Source of the DNA: Corydoras sp. C115
Lineage: Eukaryota > Chordata > Actinopteri > Siluriformes > Callichthyidae
DNA: 64,000 nucleotides
Direction of reading: 5' to 3'
NCBI GenBank assembly: GCA_019802505.1
Contig: JAFMOC010000262.1
Coordinates: 539,501-603,500, forward strand
Under the pieces are notes generated by a model. It worked only from the letters and a program-made list of their open reading frames with translations, did not search any database and was not told the origin of the DNA. Position numbers and translations under genes: made by a program. Shown here piece by piece: positions 50,425 through 61,648 of this stretch (positions are counted from its first letter, which is position 1; each line of letters opens with the position of its first letter).

Positions 50425-51541
50425 GAAAAAGCATCATCATCTTGCATGGGCCAGGGAGCTGGACGAGGGACCAGTGGGCCTCAGTGCTGTTCTCTGATGA
50501 ATATTGATTCACGTTGAGCAGAAATGATGGGTGCCACCGATGTTGAAGATGCTATGCATCAGCCACTGTTGTCACCAGACAAACTTTTGGTGGTGGCGGT
50601 GTTACAGTATGGGCAGGTGTGTCCAGTCAGTACAGAACTGCCCTACACTTTGTGAATGTAACAGGTGCCTAGGGCATTTAGCTTGTGCTATCGTTCACCA
50701 TTTAAGTTAATTAAACTTCTTTGTTCATTGGTTTGTTTTTGTGCACGTGGTCGGGTGTTTGCAAATTTATCTTCAGTGTTCCCCTTCCTCTGTCCCTGTC
50801 GTCAACTTATGCCACCTTGCATTGTGATGCCTCTTTGTTTTCTATGCCCTTTCCCTTTAATAAACCTGTATTCCGCTACTTGTTCGTTGCCAGGCATTTA
50901 GGCACTTTGGCTCTGCGCTTTATTTGTGCAGCTGTTCCGACAGAGGTAAGTGAGCGGGACAGTGAATGGTACAGTGCCAAGTCAATACTACCTAAATAAC
51001 ATCATTAATCCAGTGATTGTGCTCCTACGTGAACAACACAGGCCTGATTTCATCTTCATAGACGACAATGCTCCAGCTCAATGAAGTCACATCATCAGTG
51101 AATAGCTGTTGGAGACTTGTGTACCTCAAATGGAATGGCCTGCACTTTCTCGAGACCTGAATTCCATTGAAAACCTGTGGGATCAGCTAAGTCACCTTGT
51201 AGAGGCTCGAAACTCTCTACCCAGAACCTCAATGACCTGAGGGCTGCCCTTCAAGAAGAGTGGGATGCCATGCCTCAGCAGACAATAAGTTGACTTGTGA
51301 ACAGCATGAGATGTCGTTGTCAAGCTGTAATTGAATGTAGAAATCTTTTTTGTGGTGTACTCACCAGCTTTTGTTTCAATAAATTGTTTGAGGTGAGGAA
51401 ATCACCAGTGCATCCTTCTAGTTAAATGTGCTCCTTTCATTATATGATATATCCTATATATACTGTAGCATGAACTTTTTTTACATTTTCCATGAATTTC
51501 ACCTGAAAGCCAATATCCCTAACTTTTTGGGAGTAGTGTAT
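50425..51541 (+). mobile_element. Tc1-like relic, split by a solo LTR
   Basis: The + strand encodes broken transposase: HLAWARELDEGPVGLSAVLF then SDEY, FGGGGVTVWAGVSSQYRTAL before the LTR, and after it NNIINPVIVLL, PQMEWPALSRDLNSIENLWD and ALQEEWDAMPQQTIS. The right end AACTTTTTGGGAGTAGTGTA near 51518-51540 is a Tc1-type terminus. The N-terminal third and left terminus are missing. Confidence 0.8.
50657..50961 (+). mobile_element. Solo LTR of family A (305 bp)
   Basis: Starts TGTAACAGGTGCCTAGGGC like family A LTRs, has TTTAATAAACCTG near 50857, and ends GAGCGGGACA. Perfect 5-bp duplications GTGAA at 50652-50656 and 50962-50966. Removing it restores continuity of the Tc1 transposase. Confidence 0.92.
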
Positions 51542-52282
51542 ATAGACCTGTTCCAAAAAAAAAAATAAATAAATAAATAAAATAAAATAGAATGCCAGGG
51601 AGAAGTTGATTAATTTTCATAATTTCATTCAAAAAGTGAAACTTTCATATTTTATAGATTCATGGCCCAAAATTAAAAAATTTCAAGTATTTATTTGTTT
51701 ATTTTTACATAATTTGGGCTTTAAGCTCATAAAAACCATGAAAACAGGAATTAAAATATGTTGACTTTTTGTTGATTGTTGAAATGTTGATTCTTTCTAC
51801 TGAGGATCTGTATGGAGATCATGCCGCCAGAAGCACCAACTTATACATACAAATAACTTATTAAATTTATTAAAATAATTTTATAATATATTGTTTTTAA
51901 ATATTAAGCTTAGTGCTTATCTCCGGGACCAGAAGGCTGAAAATATTCCCATTGAACCCTGTTCCTAATGCATATAATGCATATAGAAGCACAATTTAAT
52001 TAATTAAAATAACTGATTAAAATAATTTATTTTATATGACCAGGGCAAATTTTAGTCAGAAACAAATGATTAATAATATCAAATGATAAATCCTTGTTAT
52101 AAAAAGACCTAGAAAAAGATGAGGAGACAATAGCTCTGGCAGAAAATGAAGTTCTCCAGTGGAACAAAGAAAAGGGGAGAGGGGCAGATGAAATAATCCA
52201 AAATGAAGTAGATGAAATACCAAACCCAGTATAAATATAGGAAAAATAATTAAGCACCTAAATAAAACTGGTGATAATAATA
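51542..52282. other. Unassigned AT-rich sequence
   Basis: No gene recognised. A purine-rich stretch (52100-52230) gives a short open frame without known motifs. Confidence 0.4.
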
Positions 52283-52485
52283 TCCATCCATCTATTATCT
52301 TCCGCTTTATTAGGGTCGCGGTGGGGTTCCCCATGCCCATCCAGTGGAGAACGTCTCAGCTGCTGGGCAGACACCCAGGACAGGGTGCCAATCTATCGCT
52401 GGACACACACTCACTCACACAAACACACTCTAAATGGGACAATTTCGAAAACTCAATTGACTTGATCCATGTTTTTGGACAAAAC
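52283..52485 (-). mobile_element. SINE (family 1), 5'-truncated
   Basis: Matches the 3' two-thirds of the family (ATTAGGGTCGCGGTGGGGTT to CCATGTTTTTGGAC); the promoter part with A and B boxes is missing. Confidence 0.85.
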
Positions 52486-52520
52486 CAAAAGAAAAATGGG
52501 GCAGTTACTTACATACATAC

Positions 52521-53480
52521 AGTGGGGAAAAAAAGTATTTAGTCAGTCACCAATTGTGCAAATTCTCCCACTTAAAAAGATGAGAGAGACCTGTGATTGA
52601 CATCATAGGTAGACCTCAACTATGCGAGACAAAATGAGAAATTTGCAAATAAAAGTTCATCTCAATACAACATATTCTTTGTTGGTAATGACAGAGTTCA
52701 AACATTTTCTGTAAGTCTTAATAAGTTTGGCACAAACCATTGCTGGTATGTTGGTCAATTCCTCCATGCAGATCTCCTCTAGAGCAGTGATGTTTTGGGT
52801 CAACATGGACCCTCTCCCTCCAAAGGTTTTCTATGGGGTTGAGACCTGGAAACTGAGAAATGCTTCTTACAAAGCAACTCCTTTACGCAGGGGGACACAT
52901 CTGGCATTGCAAGATCTGAGTCCCTGGCGGCGTAGTGTGTTACTGACGGTAGCCTTTGTAATGTTGGTCCTAGCTTTCTGCAGGTCATTCAGTAGGTTCC
53001 CCTGTGTGGTTCTGGGATTTTTGCTCACCGTTCTTGTGATCATTTTGACCCCATAAGCTGAGATCTTGCGTGGAGCCCCTGATCGAGGGAGATTAGCAGT
53101 GGTCTTCACTGGGTTGGTATGATGTTCTTTGGATGCAACTCAGGCAACGTCCATTTTCTGATTATTGCTCCCACAGTACATTTCTTTACACCAAGCTGCT
53201 TGCCTATTGCAGATTCAGTCTTCCCAGTATGGTGCACATCTATGCTTTCTGGTGTCCTTCGATAGCTCTTTGGTCTTCACCATAGTGGAGTTTGGAGTGT
53301 GACTGTTTGAGATTGTGGGCAGAGTTCAAACAGGTGTCATTAATACAGGTAATGAGTGGAGGACAGTGGAGCCTCTTGAAGAAGTTACAGGTCTGTGACA
53401 GCCAGAAATCTTGCTTGTTTGTAGGTGATCAAATACTTATTTTCCAGCATTATTTGCAAATAAATTCTGTAAAAATCAGA
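52521..53480 (-). mobile_element. Tc1-like element, internally deleted
   Basis: The left terminus reads CAGTGGGGAAAAAAAGTATT; the right side has GTGATCAAATACTTATTTTCC. Minus-strand frame 53109-52867 gives LPRSGAPRKISAYGVKMITR, the second helix-turn-helix region of a Tc1 transposase. The catalytic domain is mostly missing. The right terminus is degraded and abuts Gypsy 3. Confidence 0.8.
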
Positions 53481-53536
53481 CAATGTGATTGTGGTATGCT
53501 GGGTCTTGTTGTGTGACCAAGGTCAGGAGTTGTTTA

Positions 53537-54749
53537 TCAGAGTACAAGTTCGGTTTTATTTTTACCAACAGACACTGCTATTACTGAGCTTTCAAAGTAC
53601 ACACCATGCATCTGTTCACTCTCAGTCCACCTCACTCTGCCCCAGTCTCGCCTTCTCTGGTTCCTTTTCACTGTAATTGAGAGCACAGTCATTAGCGTGT
53701 AATCAGGAAGGTGCAACTGTTCACCTGACCTGCCTCCCAAACCAGGATCATGCCCTCGCGCCACATTTCTCCACCGCCTGTTCCCAGGCCAGGCCCAGTC
53801 CGACCTGAGGGCAGTCATAAATCTCCTATAATAGCCAGCCAGCCCTAAGACCTGCCTCACTTCCTTTTTGATCCTAGGTGCTGGGCACGTCACAATGGCT
53901 GCAGTCTTATCAATTTGGGGCCATACCTGCCCATGCACTAGGTGGAACCCCAGATACCATAATTCCACCCGTCAAATTGTGCAATTTTTCCCGCCCATCG
54001 CTATGCTCCCAAAACTTCCCTCAGATGATGAATATGCCGCTGCCAATCGTTACTGATAATGTCATCCAAGTAGGATGCGGCAAATGCCATGTGAGGATGG
54101 AGATTCGGTCCATAAGTCGCTGGAACGTTGCAGGGGCCTCAAACAACCTGAATGGAAGTGTCACGAATTTGTGTAATCAGAACAGGGTGGAAAAGGTTGT
54201 TTTTTCTCATGGATCATTGGAGTTAAGGATCTGCCAATATTCCTTAATTACATCCAGCATAGAATAAAACCGAGCAGCGCACAACCAATCGAGCAGTTCA
54301 TCTATGCGAGGCATAGGACATGCATTGAAACTTAACACCGCGTTCACTTTTCTGAAGTCCACACAGAAATGGAACGATCCATCAGTCTTAGGGACCAGGC
54401 TGTTCCAGTCACTATGCGATTGCTCAATCACTCCCATGTCAAGCATGGCCATGATTTCATCCTGAACCACTTTTTTGTGCTCGGGTAAGCAAAAGGGCCA
54501 GCTGCGCACAACCACCCCAGGAAGTGTCTCGATGTGGTGTTCTATAAGGTTGGTACGACTGGACATGGGCGAGAACATGTCGGCAAGCTCAGCCTGCATA
54601 TGTGCAGTGTCAGTGGCCTGGGACAGTGAGAGGTGGGCTCCACACTGGACCAGGGTGGGGATTTTTGCTGCCACCTCCAGTCCCAGCATCTCCATCTCCC
54701 GAACTACCACCAAACTGTCGTCAGAGCCACTGAGGCCAACTCTATTCAT
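53537..54749 (-). pseudogene. Gypsy 3 reverse transcriptase, frameshifted
   Basis: HHIETLPGVVVRSWPFCLPE, DMGVIEQSHSDWNSLV, GSFHFCVDFRKVNAV and PMPRIDELLDWLCAARFYSM are RT. After a frame change YLDDIIS near 54050-54075 is the catalytic box, then KTAAIVTCPAPRIKKEVRQV and LGLAGYYRRF. RNase H is missing. Confidence 0.85.
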
Positions 54750-54798
54750 AATTTAAGGAGGTGGTACACCTGCTGTGCTTCGCCCCTGTCCGTGTGTA

Positions 54799-55312
54799 TC
54801 ACCTCATAGTCGACATCCCCAACTCGTCATATATGAGGACTTTGTCTCCAAGCGTAAATACCCTAAGCTGGATGCCCCCCTTGTACAGCCAAGCCTGATA
54901 TTCTTGCGCCTGGAGCAAATTCTCCTGTGCGAGTGAACCCAACTTTGCTTGCAAGTCAAGAACATATTGAATTTTGATTTTACTGGTGGAGAGTCCCACT
55001 TCCGAATTTTCCTGGATAACATCCATACATTAATTCAATAGGGGAAAACCCTGTGGAAGCTTGAGGGACCTCGCATACTTCAGACAACAGGGGTTGCAGC
55101 CACCTATAGCAGTTTTTAGCATCCCCGTGAACGAATTCACGAATGATTGTTTTTAGTATGTGATAAAATCTTTGACCAAGCTGTCGCAGGTCCTTTGTGG
55201 TGCAAGACCCATCTGTTTTTAAAACTGTCAACTGTTCCGCAAAACCTGGCCAATCTGTCCCCAAAATCAATGGATGGGAAAGGCAGAGACTAACCACGGC
55301 CTTGACGGCCAT
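54799..55312 (-). pseudogene. Gypsy 3 protease end fused to integrase fragments
   Basis: PLILGTDWPGFAEQL is the protease C-terminal block. It passes within a few codons into LGQRFYHILKTIIREFVHGD, QPLLSEVCEVPQASTGFSPI and ELMYGCYPG, which is integrase, then LGSLAQENLLQAQEYQAWLY and the C-terminal FTLGDKVLIY. RT then follows in the normal place for RT. This order is abnormal and implies rearrangement. Confidence 0.8.
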
Positions 55313-55689
55313 GTCTTTTCCCCATAAAATTTATGATGACAGGACTCACTGGGTACCTGTGGCACCATGGACACATTTAACCCTCACCATCCCCATGCAG
55401 ACATCATCTCTACCCTCGCATATAACCAAGCTTTAGTAAATCGCAGTCTGACTACATCCCAAATCCAGCAATACATGGCGTGTATCCGCCTCAATACTCA
55501 CTGGTATCTGGTATGGCGATTCGGTGATCCGGACCATCGTTCCGACCTCCATTGCGCTGGTCTTGGAAATGGCCCAGCTTGCCACATCGCCAACACAGGG
55601 GGGTTAAGGATGTGGGGGAAAGGAGTTGTGCATCCTGGGTGATGCGCCGCCTGTCTACTCATACGCACTCAGGTGATCCTCGGCCAGCC

Positions 55690-56330
55690 TCACGGCTTCG
55701 GGCGGTGACACTGGACCCACTTCTCCGTGTCTGGGGTAGCTGGGTGACGAATTGCTCCGGTACTCGACGTCCAGACCCTCGCGATGTAGACGCCTCCGTC
55801 AGGCGTCCCGGAGCTGTTGGGCGAAGATGAATGGCCGGCCGAACTTGGCAAATCGTAGCCCTTTGAACCAGCATCTGCTCTGTTCCGGGGTCCGGCTGAC
55901 CCGCTGCAAGATCGCCCGTCGGAGTGAAGGGTGCTCGAGCATGCTATCAGGGTAGCTATCAAGTCCTGAGCTGCGAGCTGGGCTTCTCCAGAGAGCAGCA
56001 GCAGCAGGCGGTTGGCCCACAGAGCCTCCGGCCATCCCCACGCTTCTACAGACCTCTCTAACAGGGTTATGTACACCTCCGTGTCATCCATCGGACCCAT
56101 CTTAGTTGCCTTTGGATCCACCTCCGGTCCCACCATCCCTCCGGTCATCCCCACGCTTCTGCAGACCTTTCTCCGAAGGTGTACAGGGTTATGTACACCT
56201 CTGCGTCATCCATCGGACGATGGATCTTAGCCAGGGTGGGGGCTGATCCGATCGTCCTGGTGGACGTGCCTCCTGTTCTCACCTGCGCCTCGATTTGCCC
56301 ACACAGGACCTGCCGATCCTCTTTTTGCAC
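55690..56330 (-). pseudogene. Gypsy 3 gag (SCAN-like capsid), partly duplicated
   Basis: WGWPEALWANRLLLLLSGEA, QLAAQDLIA and, in a second frame, RRAILQRVSRTPEQSRCWFK then GRPFIFAQQLRDA form a SCAN-like capsid segment. The start of this segment is present twice (56041-56110 and 56151-56225, both with GTTATGTACACCTC and GTCATCCATCGGAC), a tandem duplication of about 115 bp. Confidence 0.78.
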
Positions 56331-56562
56331 CTCTCACAACAGATGGAGCTGTTGCTGCTGGTTAGCACGTATGACCAGCAGGACCTGCGTCTGCTCCGGC
56401 TACATCATTGCCTGGGTCTGGATCAAACGCTCCAATGGTGAGCTTTCCATGACCGCGTATGTGTCACAAGGTTTGCATTCCCGGGTTTTGGCACCACTGT
56501 GGTATGCTGGGCCTTGTTGTGTGACAACAAGGACCAGGCATTGTTTGTCAGAGTACAAATCT

Positions 56563-58361
56563 AGCTGAGATAGGGAAAAAAAAGCCCTTATAATCATAGG
56601 ACAAGCAGCGATAAGCCCCACACAAGTGTTAGTGAACAACTATTGAAAAGCTATTGAACATGCTACTAAAAGGGACAGAGAGAATTAAAACTCCCAAAGA
56701 AAAAATGGCTTAAATATTCAGAAAAGAGACCAGGGTATGAATGAGGAATTGACAGAAAATAAGATGAAACAAGGCCGTGCCGACTAATACCCACAGGAAG
56801 ATGCACCAGAGCTGACGGATGCTAGGGGACTAGCTGTAGTAGCACAGGCAGGAAATGCAGAGCCCCAGGGCAGAGACAAAGGAAAAATAGGACCTTAAAT
56901 GCAAACAAATTGTCAGAAAAATGTAGGAAACACAGCAGGCCCCATAACCAGGAGCCAAAAATCAAATCAGCATTCTCGTTGCCATGGTTACCACCATTCT
57001 TTTACTGGTTATTTTCCTTTTTTAATTTATTAAAAATATTCAAAATGTGGATTGCCGTTCAGTGTGGACACATTTCTCAGTTTCCTGAAGTTTACCCTTA
57101 AATTTACTTTGCATGCAACTGTATGTTTAAATCTGTTTGATTGTAATCTATAAAAGTGGGTCATGACTTAATGTCCAATAGATAATGTGGGTCCTGTGCT
57201 GAATGACCAAATATAATGTAAATTATACTCTCCATACAACACTTTCACCTCTCACTAGCAATAAATTCATGGGGAATGCAAGAATTATTGTCATGCATGC
57301 GTTAAGTACAGATCATCCGCTCCCCTGCAGTGTGCCACTTAGTGATCATTGTTACACAAATGAACACATTCACATTTTAACAGCATGAAGTATATATATA
57401 TATAAAAACATTTTATTATTAATTATTGTATAATAACTATCAGATATATGTCTTATGCGCTCGCTACTGTCTTTTTGTGGAAACACAATTATCTTTTATT
57501 TGACTGCGTAAATATCAGTCTGTTTTTATTCTAATAAACGTACAGAACTCTAAAAATAACGTACAGATATGGATTCTGAATAAAACCCCAGCTACTTCTG
57601 TATACATGTTCTTTTCTTTATTTCCATTGTAGTTACTTTGCCAGAAACTTTACGTCCACATATAGCACACACAAGATAAAAACTGAACATAGAGATGATA
57701 TTAAACACAGTATAATAAACACAATATAATCCCATAAATCAAGATGAAATAATCACTCTGCAGGGTTTAGTCTTTGCTCAGTAGATAAAACATTGTTTCG
57801 GAGAAAGAACTTTGATCAACATGTTGATTGCAGAAAAACACATCAAAAAATGTCTGCCCAGCTAAAATGATTTCAAATGTTTTAAAATAACAAACAAAAC
57901 TTGAAGCATGTGATAGGAAAAAATACTACCATCCACATAGATAATAGAATAACACGAATGTCAAAGTAGCATCCATTATCAGCTGTAAAACAAATTAAAG
58001 AACATTTTTATTTAACTCTGAGTACTGCAGCAATCACAAGACATCTACGTGAAGCCAAAGCATTTACAAGAAACCCTCGTAAAATACCATTACTGAAAAA
58101 AAGACATGTTGAATGTGTAGTGCTTCCATTGCCTTTATATAGGCAAATATATTGCTATTATTTTGTATGTAACTGTACATTGGTACTTAGAAGCTCCTGA
58201 ACTGAATTTTTAATAGGATGACAATCAGGTAAGTGGCTGCTCTGTTTTATTTGAATACACAGAAATCTGTCTTACAAAGTGATCTTCAGAGCACATGTCT
58301 GTAAAAGTTTCAAACTCATATCTGCAAAGCATTTATTAATGGACCACATATTATTCAAATT
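56563..58361. other. Unassigned AT-rich sequence
   Basis: 1.8 kb with no exon, domain or repeat border that I can support. It may include part of a Gypsy 3 LTR at its left edge. Confidence 0.4.
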
Positions 58362-58374
58362 ATGTTCGTCTCTG

Positions 58375-58711
58375 GGTGGCACGGTGGCTTAGTGGTTAGC
58401 ACATTCGCCTAGGGATTCCTGGTTCGAATCCCCATCTGGGTGGAGTTTCCATGTTCTCCATGTGTCTGCGTGGGTTTCCTCTGGGTTCTCCGGTTTCCTC
58501 CAACAGTCCAAAAACATGGATCAAGTCAACTGAGTTCTCCAAATTGCCCCATGTAGAGTGTGTTTGTGTGCGTGTCTGTGTGCCCAGCGATAGATTGGTG
58601 CCCTGTCCTGGGTGTATCTGCCCAGCGCCCGAAACGTTCTCCCCTGGATGGGGATGGGGAACCCCCCTGCGACACTAATATAGGATAAAGCGGAAGATAA
58701 TGAATGAATGA
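58375..58711 (+). mobile_element. SINE (family 1) with 13-bp target duplication
   Basis: Starts GGTGGCACGGTGGCTTAGTGG-like A box, GGTTCGAATCC B box, ends AATGAATGA. Perfect duplications ATGTTCGTCTCTG at 58362-58374 and 58712-58724 mark LINE-driven insertion. Confidence 0.95.
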
Positions 58712-58845
58712 ATGTTCGTCTCTGATTGGTTCAGCACAAACTTGTGTCCATCCATGTATCTCTCTGTTTGTAGTGTAAACGGTTTGCATCTAAACATTCA
58801 ATGGGATCCATATTTTTTATTGCCAGAACAACAACTTAAGAATCA

Positions 58846-59289
58846 CAGAGCCAGGCGACCAGGTAAGCAAACACAAAAGCTCTTTAATGGCTTAAAGCGG
58901 GAACGCCGCTAGAAAGAGCCGAGAGCAAATTACAACAAAGAAAACGGTGCAGCGGGAACGCCGCTGCGGACATGATAACACGTGACACGCACCGAAATAC
59001 ACCGAGATAACGCAACAGCGGAAAAGCCGCTGAATGCAGAGAAACATAACAATCACCACATGAACCACCCGACGTGACACATGAGACTAAGCTAAAGCTA
59101 AGGCTCAATCTAATGCTGACCTTCTGGCTGCTCAGCCAGAATCCCTCAAATGCAGTCAGTAGGTCGCATGTGATCAGGTAGGACCCAATCCCTGCCCAAG
59201 GGGGTGGGTCCTACCTACGGAAGCCTAGAACGGCCGAAAACCGATACACGGGAGGCAGGGAGGAGGGGCCCAACCCTCCCAACCTGACA
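58846..59289 (-). repeat. LTR relic of family B
   Basis: Follows the family B LTR from AGAGCCAGGCGACCAGGTAA to CCTCCCAACCTGACA; the first 50 bp or so are missing. GGGAACGCCGCT occurs twice. No interior is attached. Confidence 0.82.
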
Positions 59290-60377
59290 GAGAGACGACC
59301 TTGTGTGTAGGAAGCAAAAGAGTTTTTGTTCTTTCTGTTCTGCAAACTGCAAAATAGACACATCGCACACCATGTGGTTGCACACTTGTGTTGGTTGTAT
59401 TACCAACACAAGTCTTTTTCAAGTCTCTTTAACAGATAATAGCTTAGCTTAATCCCCATGATGCACTCAAAATGTAACGGCTTATATTGGATACAACACT
59501 CGGTAACATCGGTTCAAACTTTGGTACGTAAACAACATAAAAGTATTAATTTACATGTGCAATCATAAATAATTTACTCACAACCCAATATTTACACTGA
59601 ACATATCACACACCATATCACACACACTCTACTCATGGTCACAGGTGAGTTATATCTCTCTTATAATGTGGCTGTAAGTATAACGACTGACCATAAACAT
59701 GCATTCCACACACACATTCACTTCATTGATAAACTTTCCCACTTATGTCTTATATTCCTTTTACTCCACTCACCTGCAAAACAGACAATGTTACGGCATT
59801 TCCATAATACCAACGTGGGTCTTTGACCCCTTTGGCTCTCTGTCAACAAACCCTGCACCGAAAGCATCAACTGCCCAGGCTATTGCCTACCAGCACACCT
59901 GTGCTGCAGCGATGTGTGACCGACTATGGTTTGCTCAAACTCATGTGTAAATATTGGTATGTAACCTAATCGTAAAATAAATAGCTTATATAAAGGAAAT
60001 TAAATGCTGGGGGTGTTTTCAACCATTATTAGTGTCAGGGGTCTCACACTCTCCCCTTCAAAACAAATGTCATCCCGACATTCCATGCGACCCAGAACAC
60101 TAATTGTCTTTAACAAATAAGTAACAGTCATAGGTGACCAGGAGTCAGTGTTCCATTTAAAGGATACTGTACTGAATATAGTCAGTCAACATTACATGTA
60201 TCTCCAACCACAGCTGATACCATTGTGCACTATGAATATCTACTATTATCCTCCACCACATAGCGGGATTTTTCTGAACTTGAACTGCTAACTTGAAACA
60301 ATATTAACATTTAGCTCAATTAACATCTAATAGAGATACTGGGTTGTCCCACTGAGTCCCACTGAAAAGGCTCTATG
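59290..60377. other. Unassigned sequence
   Basis: AT-rich, no gene recognised. A 12-bp inverted repeat, CACTTGTGTTGG and CCAACACAAGT, occurs at 59382-59411. Confidence 0.4.
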
Positions 60378-61648
60378 TTCAAGTTCAAGTTCAAGTAATT
60401 TATTTATATAGCGCTTTTTACAACAGTACATTGTCACAAAGCAGCTTTACAGAATGAAAAGCCTTTAAACCCCCAAAGAGCAAGCCGAAGCGACAGTGGC
60501 AAGAAAAAACTCCCTTTTATGTTGTTATTTAAGAAAGAAACCTTGGGAGGACCAAGACTCAGTGGGGGACTCATCCTCCTTGAGCGGCCAGGCAGCAACA
60601 ACAGTGTAGGACAGCCATGTCCAGATATTAAACAAATTGAAAAACTAACAACTGGAAAACTATATGTGAGTCCATTAGGGGGCGTCCTGCAGGACCGCCT
60701 TGTCAGGTTCCATACAGTATTCGTCAGCAGAGCCATGGATGAAGGAAGCCGGGGGACACCTCAAAAGAAACAGACAAGGAAGGCAGTTAGAGCTAATAAT
60801 AAAGCACGGCATTTAATTAATAAGTAATTTATTGACACAGTGCAGCATGTGACTCCGGCATCACTGACTAGAGCAGCATAACTAAAAGAGGCAAATACTG
60901 CAGACTCTACATAGTTGAGATGGCGCCCCGGAACAGCATCATTTCAGCGCCACACACCCCCATTAATGATGAGGTGGGTGAAGAAGTGAAACGCCAGCAT
61001 ACACTGATCAGAGATTACCCCCCTACATCTTTATCTACAGGGGATTAGTTAAACGCAAGATTAAATAAATGTGTTTTTAATTTATTTTTAAAGATTAATA
61101 GTGATTCAGAATCATGAACAGTAACTGGAAGGCTATTCCAAAGTTGAGGAGCCTTGTGGGAGAACGCTCTTCCACCAGCAGTAATTTTATTTGTTCCAGG
61201 AGCTAAGAGTAAACCAGCACCTTGAGATCGGAGCTCATGTGTTGGCTTGTATGATTGAATCAGCTCACTCAGATACTGTGGAGCCTGATTATGTAGAATT
61301 TTATATGTTATTAATAAAATTTTGTACTCGATACGAAACTTAACTGGTAGCCAGTGCAAGTCTGATAACACAGGACTGATATGATCAAACTTTCTGGTTT
61401 TAGTTAAAACTCTAGCTGCAGCATTCTGCACAAGTTGTAATTTATGTAATGATTTATTAGAACATCCTGTCAGAAGTGAATTACAATAATCTAACCTTGA
61501 GGTAATAAAAGCATGAATTAGTTTTTCTGCATCTTGGAGGGAGAGGATATTCCGTAGCTTCGAAATGTTACGAAGGTGAAAAAATGCAATTCTAGTAATA
61601 TTGCTAATGTGCTTTGTAAAGGAGAGATCTGAATCAATAATGACAAAT
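60378..61648 (-). mobile_element. LINE 3' portion, Rex/L2-like, 5'-truncated
   Basis: Tail of TTCAAG repeats at 60378-60397 (+ reading), 3' untranslated region related to 49037-49261, then the C-terminal part of reverse transcriptase. It broke off at about 61648, where Gypsy 4 sequence begins; 5' truncation is usual for LINEs. No clear target duplication. Confidence 0.85.
61045..61648 (-). pseudogene. LINE reverse transcriptase C-terminus
   Basis: The minus strand reads IDSDLSFTKHISNITRIAFF, KLRNILSLQDAEKLIHAFIT, SRLDYCNSLLTGCSNKSLHK, LQLVQNAAARVLTKTRKFDH and SHKAPQLWNSLPVTVHDS without a stop. The RT catalytic part lies upstream of the truncation. The open frame suggests youth. Confidence 0.88.

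Larger units (their letters stand above)
53490..56562 (-). mobile_element. Ty3/Gypsy retrotransposon 3, rearranged
   Basis: TGTGGTATGCTGGGxCTTGT opens similar sequence at 53490 and 56498, the inner or outer parts of two damaged LTRs; similarity lasts only about 65 bp. Next to the right one, the minus strand has TGGTGCCAAAACCCGGGAA at 56496-56478, a good primer-binding-site candidate. gag-like, protease, integrase and RT pieces follow, but integrase lies between protease and RT, not after RNase H. Confidence 0.78.

Noticed and set aside
53878..54267. 129-codon + strand frame
   Set aside because: Antisense shadow of the Gypsy 3 reverse transcriptase.
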